A stretch of DNA of 64,000 bases from contig CALYLW010000434.1 of NCBI GenBank assembly GCA_944989445.1, positions 844,799 through 908,798 on the forward strand, in the 5' to 3' direction. How positions within the stretch are numbered: the stretch's first letter is position 1; every line of letters starts with the position of its first letter. Of this stretch, positions 11,401-22,300 are shown piece by piece. This stretch comes from Ampullaceana balthica. Its lineage: Eukaryota; Mollusca; Gastropoda; Lymnaeidae. The position numbers and the translations under genes were made by a program. The notes under the pieces were generated by a model that was given only the letters and a program-made list of their open reading frames with translations, ran no database searches and was not told the DNA's origin.

Positions 11401-13262
11401 CAACATAGAACCGGGTCATTTTCAACAATCGTAAGTATGAACTTAAGCCTAGCCAATAAAAAGCAATTAAGTTTGATATGTTAAATTATGTCTCTGTCTT
11501 TTTCAGGACTTAGTTAGGGAAAGTCAAGATTATCAATTTCATGGCCAGTCAGACATAGGTACTTCCCTCCCTTATAGTAACTTATACCCTCTACAGTTCT
11601 GTCAAAGGTTTGTCTCAATTTAGGCACCTGCTTCAAAAACAAAAAAAATTCAGGAAAAATAAGTCATTTTTAGTTGCTCTCTTTGCCTTGTCGCCTCCCT
11701 TGATTAGCCCTGCTTTCCTCAAACACTTTTCACCAATGTAAGTTTCACAGTTTGAATTAAAGAACCAGAAATGAAATGCCATTGTACGCGTATTTTGGAA
11801 TTGACAAAAAATGTTTTTATCCATTTACCTTTAGACACATTACATTAACTAATGAAAATTTGGCTCTATTTTTGAATATTTTTTGTCACTGATTAATTTC
11901 TTTAACTACATTGACTTTGGGGTGTATTAGAGTTTTTAAAAAGGTGGTGCTAATATTTAAAATAAACTACTCTTTGTGTCTGATCATTTTACCAGATCAC
12001 ACAACTAAAACTGAAGAGATGTATTTTTGCTATGAGTAATGACCAATGCATGTTTTCTTCAATATTTTTAATACCCCCTAGTCTAACCACTTAGTACCAC
12101 ATCTGAACAATGAGGAGTAGAATTTTTTTTAAATGGTTGAAAAATTGAACTTACATTATGTTTAAAAATGATAAAAGTACAGTAATACAAATTTGAAGTA
12201 AATTATCGAAAGAATATTTTGAATAATTTATAATAAAATTTGACCGTAGGCTTTCCAATTCACCCACTAAAGAAGGATTATTAATACCTCACAAGCTAAA
12301 TTATAATGAATAACTCATTAATGAAGTTCTAAGAATACCATAGTGACAAAGTTTGATTCAAAGAAAAGACAGCAAAAAAAAGCTTTAGAAATATATGAGA
12401 GAGCACAATGACATTTATATCAATACAAATATTTAACAAATATCAGAAATAACTTTGAAAGATTCCAAACAAGTTTTTTTTTCTCCATTTTATTGGAAAG
12501 ACATGTATGTTGCTTAAGTGCATAAATCAAAATAATATATAAACAAATTGTGTCACAATATGGCTTATCTATTACTTAGCACAATCGTGTTGAATAACAA
12601 ATAAGTCTAAACATTGGCACACATGTTTTGTTCATGAAGAGTAGAAAAAAAATATTCAGTGTATTTAGGTATCTGTTTCAAAGAACAATTTTAAAGAGCT
12701 GGTCCCTTTCTTATGAAAAAATGCCTTTGGAATATAATCATTGAGGTAAATGAAAATTTAAAAATCCAGAACATAAATACATTATACCATTGAAAAAAAT
12801 TCTGTATTTGGATGTATATGGTGGAGTGACAAAAATATAAACCTTTCAACTATTTCATTATTGATTGTTAAATCAAATCTGATTGCAGATAAAATTTTCA
12901 ACAATGGCCTTAGAGACAAGAGAATAAAATATTTTTTTGACAGCACCAGATAAGAAATCTTGATTTTTAAAAAAAAATAATCCTTGTCGAAGTTGTTCGA
13001 GATCACACAAGCCTTTTCTTTACTCTTGGGGAGTATAATGTGTTTGTTTCATTATGTACATTAAATGTTTCTGTTGCAAATCTGAGTCCACTTCAGATTC
13101 AGTCAACTGGAACAGCACAACTGGGGTGTGTCCATGGGACAGATTCTTAATTTTTATATACACAAAAATCTGATATGAAAAACAAAACATTAAAAGTTTA
13201 TACTAATGATAACGGGTGCTTACAACAATCTAATAATATATTTTAGAAATTCTGTTTTCTGT
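8425..13262. other. AT-rich intergenic / CRIP1 3' flank
   Basis: No recognised exon on either strand. Short open frames (for example minus 10965-10780, basic, with KKGEYDSRTKRTRKTIRKKQ) match nothing I know. A small inverted repeat cgggagaa...ttctcccg lies near 8713-8738. The CRIP1 3'UTR must occupy the right-hand part; minus-strand AATAAA occurs at 12493-12488 as one candidate polyadenylation signal. Confidence 0.5.
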
Positions 13263-13312
13263 CTACTTGGTATAGATGGCCTTGTCTCCTGAGGTTCCTC
13301 CACGACCAAATC
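13263..13312 (-). CDS. CRIP1: CRIP1 exon 4 and stop
   Basis: Acceptor tttttag. It encodes [16 protein letters not shown] and a TAG stop (13265-13263). The tail differs from the vertebrate AESHTFK ending, as expected outside vertebrates. Confidence 0.92.
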
Positions 13313-16300
13313 CTAAAAATGGATGACAAAACATGTTTTACTAATTATTTAAACAAAAATATATCGGTTAAAGTAGTAGATCTATTTACTGTAATTATTT
13401 TGTAAACGATATTCAATGAAGACATTCATTAAAATGTTTCTTACTGAAACTATGCATTTCAGTATATTAAAAAAATATATTTTAGAAAGCATAATTTTAT
13501 CATTGCAAATTACATTAATTTCTTGTTATTTTTAATGAACCCTTAGACAAGAAAATATTTAATTTATGTTGAGGACTCACCTTCCGGTCCAAACAATGAG
13601 GCATAACAGGGTTTTGTACAATAAGGTTTTCCTTCATGCTGTAAGCAAAAGGAATAAAACTCATAATCATTTAAAATATACTAATAGCTTTTTTTTGTGT
13701 GGTAAATGCTAAATCATTAAAAATAATCAGTACATTTAAAGATTATAAGATCTTAACTTAAAAATGTATGCCCTGATCATCAATAAATTTTAAATAACAA
13801 TGTATATAATATCAGAAAGGTTTTTATTTTATTTTGGTCATTTACACAGCTTAACAAAACTTTAGTGATGTTGATTATGACGTGTATGATGTTAATATGA
13901 CGTGTGCGTACCTCTGAGTGGCTCCCTGGCGCAAGTGTTTTCTTACATTTCTCACACCTCAGGCATGCAGGATGCCAGTCTTTTCCCATTGAGGTTTTCC
14001 TCTCAGCTGATAAGACATACAATAGCACATTGTTAATGTTAGGCCATGCGGAATAGAGAAGGCGCTTATGTTTTAAGTAGACTCAGAATGTGCGCTTGGT
14101 AAGAGATACTACAGGGTGGTGGGTGCATAGGGGGTGCACCAAATGTGATTAACTCATGGATCCAGTACCTTCCCATCTAGACTATCCCCCCCCCCTCCTG
14201 AAATTTTCATACTAAAACCACGGAATCCTTAAATTGCAGAAATTTTACTAATTATTCAAAATATTATGACAAATATATCTGTACTGAAATCTCCGTTTCA
14301 GATTTAGTAACCAGGGCACTTTCGGGAGAATTGTAGGACCTCGGCATTTTCAGATTTATATAAGTTCTACTTTTTCTGTCTAAATTTGATTTTGTTATTT
14401 TAGGGTACATCCTGATTTAAAATCTAGAATTTAGTTTTTCTAAGGCCATAGGAACAGAGCCGGGTTTTTCTTTAAATCATGCCCGTGTATATAACTAACC
14501 TAAAAGACCGTTTTACAATGTGATTGTGTCAAGTTTTGATTGCTCGATCCACCACAGATACACAGCCGAAAGTTAGTTCCCCTGACTTAGTTTTAAAAGG
14601 ACACACAGGTTTCCGAGTGGTTTATTTGTCTTCAGCTTACCCGGGGGAAAGGGCCAGAGATAGAAATCCACAATTATATATTCACATCCCCAGGTCACCA
14701 AATCCAGCTTGACGTGTCACCCTGGCAGTTACGCACCATACGTTTCCGAACTCTAGGCTTCAATATTCATTAAATTTAAATTTTAAAAAAATAATAATAA
14801 GTCATCGTCATTCCCTCCCCCACCCAACTTAATATTTACCTTGTGTGACCTGGTTGTTTTAGGCTCATGAGTGTGTTACAGACATGGAGAGAAGTGTTAT
14901 GCAGAATCAATAAAGGTAGAACTAGTAAAAGTAACCCCTGGGGTGTAACTAGCAATGGTATTATTTATCTTCGGGGTTGTATCGGGCGCTTATCTCTTCA
15001 GAATTGGGAGAGGGGCATTTTCAACTTTGTTTCGTTGTAAAGAGTCACTCCATTATTGGGTGGTGTTAAAATGTATTACGTCATCGTGTATCATTATGAA
15101 CACTGAGTTAGGCTACGGATAGAGTCAGGGGCGTAGAAAGGAACTGTGGAAATGAAATTGTTCCACATGCTGTAAATGTTCTTACGTGTATGAAAAGACA
15201 AAGATACACATTGAAGTTGTAACACACGTACGCCAAAGAGACCGACCTTTGGTCTGGGATGGAAGGTGAAGAAGGGAAGTAACCGTTAAAGAGGAGATGT
15301 TTAAATTTTTATTTGAAATTAGTATAACTCATCTTTAACTAAATAATAACACATTAACACTAGGTAGTCAGGTACTCGTGACGTCACATTAACACTAGGT
15401 AGTCAGGTACTCGTGACGTCACATTAACACTAGGTAGTCAGGTACTCGTGACGTCACATTAACACTAGGTAGTCAGGTACTCGTGACGTCACATTAACAC
15501 TAGGTAGTCAGGTACTCTTGACGTCACATTAACACTAGGTAGTCAGGTACTCGTGACGTCACATTAACACTAGGTAGTCAGGTACTCGTGACGTCACATT
15601 AACACTAGGTAGTCAGGTACTCGTGACGTCATTCTTGATCTTTTTAAGTAACTCTAATGAATGACTTCTAGGTGCGCCATCTAGGGGAATGATGATGTCA
15701 TATATTGATTAAACTCGCCACAATACAGGGATCGGGAGGCTAAATATTTGGTCATCATATAAGTGGCTAGAGTCTAGAGAAGTACTGGTCTCTGTTCTAG
15801 AGTCTAGAGAAGTACTGGTCTCTGTTCTAGAGTCTAGAGAAGTACTGGTCTCTGTTCTAGAGTCTAGAGAAGTAATGGTCTCTGTTCTAGAGTCTAGAGA
15901 AGTACTGGTCTCTGTTCTAGAGTCTAGAGAAGTACTGGTCTCTGTTCCCACCCACATTCAACAATGCGGACGTAAGTACACACCAAGCCCATAGTCATAC
16001 GCGAAACACTTGTAATTGTTTAACAGCCTACGAAAAGTTAATTTAAGACTGCAATATAGGCCTCATTAGCACGCACCCATCAAGAACTTAGAGCATAACC
16101 TAGCGTTATTTTTATTTAAAATTACCAACATGCAGTGTATGGCAAAGATCACGGATCTCAATACATGTATATCAAATACAATAAAAAAATATCTGTCTTT
16201 TCTTCTATATTAATATTGACTAAAATGAGGTATGACTATCAATGCATTGATTACTCTGACTCCTGTGTGTCGCTGAGTTTGTGATGTTTCTGTAAATAGA

Positions 16301-19300
16301 ACACTTCCCATGGGCCACTCATCAAAGAAAGCAGGAATGAATCTTTTACCATTTGATATAACATATATGTTATTTGTTCTAGTTTAAACAATAGATATAA
16401 CATATATGTTATTTGTTCTAGTTTAAACAATAGATATAACATATATAATGTTATTTGTTCTAGTTTAAACAATAGATACACACAAACATTAACCAGGAAG
16501 CCTGTATTTAAAATCCCAGATAAAGCGGGTCAACTAGTATAACTGACATGGAAGCTGACATGGGAGGGACTATTAACACATGTACAACAATTTATTGATC
16601 TGAGTTCAAGGCGTGCCTGAGGGCTGGATTGATCTCGTTTGTTTGAACACTACGTATACTGATGATGGTGAGTTGTGATGATGGTGAGTTGTGATGATGG
16701 TGAGTTGTGATGACGGTGAGTCGTGATGATGGTGAGTCGTGATGATGGTGAGTTGTGATGATGGTGAGTTGTGATAATGGTGAGTCGTGATGATGGTGAG
16801 TCGTGATAATGGTGAGTCGTGATGATGGTGAGTTGTGATGATGGTGAGTCGTGATGATGGTGAGTTGTGATGATGGTGAGTTGTGATGATGGTGAGTTGT
16901 GATGATGGTGAGTTGTGATGATGGTGAGTTGTGATGATGGTGAGTTGTGATGATGGTGAGTTGTGATGATGGTGAGTTGTGATGATGGTGAGTTGTGATG
17001 ATGGTGAGTTGTGATGATGGTGAGTTGTGATGATAGCCCGATCAAATCCCTCCTAATGGTAAGGTCAAGGCCATTCATGAGATGAGTTTCATATATCCCC
17101 GGCATCCCTCAGTATATAAAGAAAACAATGTCATACACAATTCTCCCCAGAACCACGCCCATTGTCCCCAGAACCACGCCCTTTCTCCATGGAACCACGC
17201 CCATTCTCCATGGAACCACGCCCATTCTCCCCAGAACCACGCCCTTTCTCCATGGAACCACGCCCTATCTCCCTAGAACCACGCCCTTCACGCCCATTCT
17301 CACTGAACCTTGTCTTAAGCTATTCAGAGAAACGCCAAGGAAACACCGAGGTTGACAGAAGTTCTCTTACAAATTCTAAGCAAAGCTTATCATTGTGCGG
17401 ATTTTTTGCCCACATTTAGCAGCTTAACTACAGAGAAGAAAAAAATAGGGGGAAGAATCCATACTCAGTTATTAAAATGCCGACACTGTTCACACTAAAG
17501 AAATCCCTGTCGATTCTATAGGCCCAACATCACTTCCGTTATTCTGACTCAAACAAGACTACGCCCCGTACACAAACGGTGGCAGATTAAAGACACCGTT
17601 TAGTGTAAAACGTTGAAAAAATGAGGCATAGCATAGCACATTTAAAACTTCTAAAACCTTTTTCTAGCAAACTTCTCCATGCTTTTAATTCTTGGCTTAC
17701 TCCCATTAAAACATACTTGCAATAATAATAGCAGAACAGATATAGCTGACTTGTTAAAATAAAGCTCTTACATTGAGCCTATCGCCCTTCTTCCAAATAT
17801 TTAAGCTGTTTTTAATTGCTCGGCTTAATAACGTTTTTTTTAAGCATCAAGTTTTTTTTAATACTATCAAATATACAATTTGTTTGAAGGCATGTGCCTT
17901 ACATAATATAAACAATACAAAAATATGCACTGTGCGTCAATGCGCAATTTCCGGGACAAGCGTTTCCGTGGTGCACACAGACAAGGTTTTACTGTAGTGG
18001 CATGGGCCTGTCCTTGTATCAAGATAAGTTAAGTGGGTCAAATAACGAGGTTAGGATCACGTCACGCACTTTCCCGCCTTTAACACTTCCCCTCAGGCGG
18101 TCTCAGTCATTGTCTCCCCTCAGACTCAGGCCTCAGACGGTCTCAGTTAGTGTCTCCCATAGACGGTCTCAGTCATTGTCTCCCCTCAGACTCAGTCCTC
18201 AGAGGTCTCAGTCATTGTCTCCCCCCAGACTCAGTCCTCAGAGGTCTCAGTCATTGTCTCCCCCCAGACTCAGGCCTCAGAGGTCTCAGTCATTGACTCC
18301 CCCCAGACTCAGTCCTCAGAGGTCTCAGTCATTGACTCCCCTCAGACTCAGGCCTCAGACGGTCTCAGTCATTGTCTCCCCTCAGACTCAGGCCTCAGAC
18401 GGTCTCAGTTATTGTCTCCCCTCAGACTCAGGCCTCAGACGGTCTCAGTTCTTGTCTCCCATAGACGGTCTCAGTCATTGTCTCCCCTCAGACTCAGGCC
18501 TCAGACGGTCTCAGTTATTGTCTCCCATAGACGGTCTCAGTAATTGTCTCCCCTCAGACGGTCTCAGTCATTGTCTCCCCTGACAACAATGCAATCCACA
18601 TTAAAATTTCCTAAAGACACAGATGTCAGCAGACGCAATGTGTGTATGAGTTTGTGTAGAGAAGGGTTAAGTTTATTATAGAACCCCCCCACCCCCACCC
18701 ACTCTTCCAATGTAAAACAACAAATAATAAACTTCATCATTTAATATTTTTTTGTTGAAACTCCACCTCAGTGCTCATGTTACTCTGCAGGACGGGAATT
18801 AATAAATTGTTTAAAAGCCACCTGTCAACACAAATTTATGTGATGTTTTCTATGAAAATTGATCACTATGTGCAATAGCATGTACATAGGCATACCAAGA
18901 GTGTGGCACGAAGCGGACATGCTGGGGGGGGGGAGCCACCCAGATGGAAAAAAAGGGGGGGGGCTGGCATGAATTCAGCAATTTTAATTAATATGTTCAT
19001 TTCAGTAGGAGAAAGTGGCGAGTGTTGAACCCATCCCCAACCCATTCAAAACCTTTTGTCAACAGTTCAGACGGCTACCCCCATGATAGAGACGTAACAA
19101 CACTGCTCAACATTTCAACGTCATCTCATATTTAAATTTCAGGCACGTTTTGGCCAACCATTTGCTAACAGGAATGCGGCAGTACTGCTATGGAAATAGC
19201 AAGAGTCATTGTTTGTCTTTATAGGCACGGCCAGGGAAATATTAGACCCCTGGTTCTTTTTTTTCGAACCTCTCTTTCAAACAGGACCGTGGACTGTCCT

Positions 19301-22300
19301 AAACAGGACCGTGGACTGTCCTAAACAGGACCGTGGACTGTCCTAAACCAAAGTTTTAAACTGGAAACTGGAGCGGACTTAAGTGTCTCACCGATTAAAC
19401 CTGGACTTGTTGCCTTATTGATGAATTTTATAACTAATTTGATTGTCTTTTTAACCCTTTGAACCCTTATTATATTCACCATCGAGTCGTGATAGTCAAC
19501 GACAATTACCACTAGATTCACAACTAGTGTCAAGAAAAAATTATTTTATTTCAATGGGGGCCTGATTTGAGGTATCTTTAGTCAACAAAACTTTTATTGG
19601 AAGTTCCTTTGACCTGCAGGATTAAAGTTAAATGAGAAATGATTGACGACCTTCTGAGCCGAGTACTTTAACCCATTCCTAACTTCAGAATAGAAGATTT
19701 CTGTCCCTCTGAGCACTAACATTTCCACTAAAAACGTCCGTCACAATTTGTGGAGTAAAGAATAGATAATTGATAGGAAACTAAAACAGAAGAATTATGC
19801 AATAACATACAGCGGTGAAAATGTTTTGCTTTAATTTGTGGTTGTTACACAAAAATCATTCCACATGGACCACATTCATCCCCAATGAAGGCCAACAACT
19901 CTAGTGCCAGGGTTGCCAGATTGTAATTTGGCTAAAAGGCCAAACTGACTGCCAAAAAAGGCCAAACTTATATGAAAAATGTAAACAAAAATGACGTCAT
20001 GCATCTAGGGGGCGGGAGGGGGTCACAGATTTGTGGCGATGTATGACGAGGGAGAGGGTGCTTTTAAAAACTGTGACGTCATATTGGAAAGGGTCTAGCT
20101 CTTGATTACGTTGGACGAGGGGTTAGGGGGGGGGCTGAAAATACATTGAAAAATCTGCAAAAATCGCGTGACGTCATTTGTGGACGGCTCATAACGGCTG
20201 AAAATAAGTTAACTATTTAAAATGAAGGTAAAACCAGGAGAAAAGGGATAATAAATGTGTAAATGCCAATGTTCGTATGTATGGTTGTACTCACAAAATA
20301 AATAGACTTTGATACTAACATACAAATTTGAAAGAAAAGCTTCAGGTCATCCTATTCCTCTAGACTACTATATGCAGTATTAATATAAACTTTATCAGAT
20401 GTCAAGTCATCAAGCAATCTTGATGACATGACAAAGTCCTTACTGTATTTATTTGTAAACAAAAGCTCAGCCCTGACTCTAACAATAGCGTCTAAAAGTG
20501 TGAGCTGCATTCTGTATCTGGCTTTGTCTTAATGGCCTCTTCCTTAAACTTTAAAAAAACTTTATTTAATGTGTAAAATACACGTAAGCTATTCCAAAAA
20601 GAAAATAATTAATAAGGTTATTGAGTTATTGGCGAATTTTTTATATTTTTTTAAAATTTTTTTTTGTGATAAAGATTATTTTTTATATATGTTTTATATA
20701 ATTTTCTTATTTTTTAAGAAAAAGGCCCAAGAAAGGCCAAAAAAGCCACACAAAAAAATGTGAGGCCAAACTCTCTTTAAAAAGGCCAATCTGGCAACCC
20801 TGTCTAGTGCACATAGTTATCAAGAGTTGTCACCAGTGATACGAATACATTAGGTATATTTTGTAATTAGGTCAATGGCATTCCCGCCAGTTTACTCATA
20901 CAAACATCTGCTGTGCGGGGCTGTCGGCCTCTATTGATTGGTAAGCAAGTGTCTACCAACCAAATCATGACGTACAAGTAACACCATCCTCAGCTTTGCA
21001 TTTGACCTCGTCGTTGGGTCAAATCTTGATTTTTTTTTGTCACGAGTTATCTTTCCAATATTTTAGCACTAAAAAAACTTTGACGTCATCAAATTAAGGC
21101 TTGCTATGCTGGAGTGTTCTTGAATAAGTCAGGCGTTCATGTCAGTGATGACTTGGTCATAATACGTTTTGGGTTATTTTGATGAGTCTAACTTATAATC
21201 CGACTCTTAAAATTCAGTCAACATTTTATGTGAAAAATCTGAATTCTTCGTCCCAATCATCGTACTATGTATGTCTGTATGCATAACGTGAAGGGATATG
21301 AGAGGATGGACAAGCAACCTAACAACAGACATCAGAACATGCCATACAATGAATTTGAATGTGACAGGCTGTCTTTTTTATTGACAGATGAATGACAATG
21401 TTGACAAATACAGATGACCCAATACACCGATGATTACCAAAGGTGTGGGAAATGAATCAGTTGATTAGAACATTCTGGGAACATAACGATAATAGTGAGG
21501 TATTAGGGACCGTGCAGGAAGTGTCGATTTGAATCCCGGAGACGCTTCGGTGGTCTAATTTGGGTTCCCTCCCCTAAAATTGTTTCTTCATGTCATACTT
21601 TAAACTTGAGTTGAATGTAACCTTGAGTTACATGAGACCTTGAGTTACATGAGACCTTGAGTTACATGAGACCTTGAGTTACATGAGACCTTGAGTTACA
21701 TGAGACCTTGAGTTACATGAGACCTTGAGTTACATGAGACCTTGAGTTACATGAGACCTTGAGTTACATGAGACCTTGAGTTACATGAGACCTTGAGTTA
21801 CATGAGACCTTGAGTTGAATGAAACCTTGAGTTACATGAGACCTTGAGTTACATGAGACCTTGAGTTACATGAGACCTTGAGTTACATGAGACCTTGAGT
21901 TACATGAGACCTTGAGTTACATGAGACCTTGAGTTACATGAGATCTTGAGTTGAATGAAACCTTGAGTTACATGAGACCTTGAGTTACATGAGACCTTGA
22001 GTTACATGAGACCTTGAGTTACATGAGACCTTGAGTTACATGAGACCTTGAGTTACATGAGACCTTGAGTTACATGAGACCTTGAGTTACATGAGACCTT
22101 GAGTTACATGAGACCTTGAGTTACATGAGATCTTGAGTTGAATGAAACCTTGAGTTACATGAGACCTTGAGTTACATGAGACCTTGAGTTACATGAGACC
22201 TTGAGTTACATGAGACCTTGAGTTACATGAGATCAGTTTCACGTTTTCTTAAATTTATTCAAGTGCAAGTGTCCTTACATTAAGACATTAGTTCTATTAC

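Noticed and set aside
18002..18583. 193-codon Ser/Pro/Arg-rich frame resembling an SR-like protein
   Set aside because: The SQSLSPxRL cycle is a translation of the ctcagacggtctcagtcatt satellite; no start context or splicing evidence.
21609..22233. Regular short repeats that might look like a CRISPR array
   Set aside because: Units are directly adjacent with no spacers, and the window is clearly eukaryotic.
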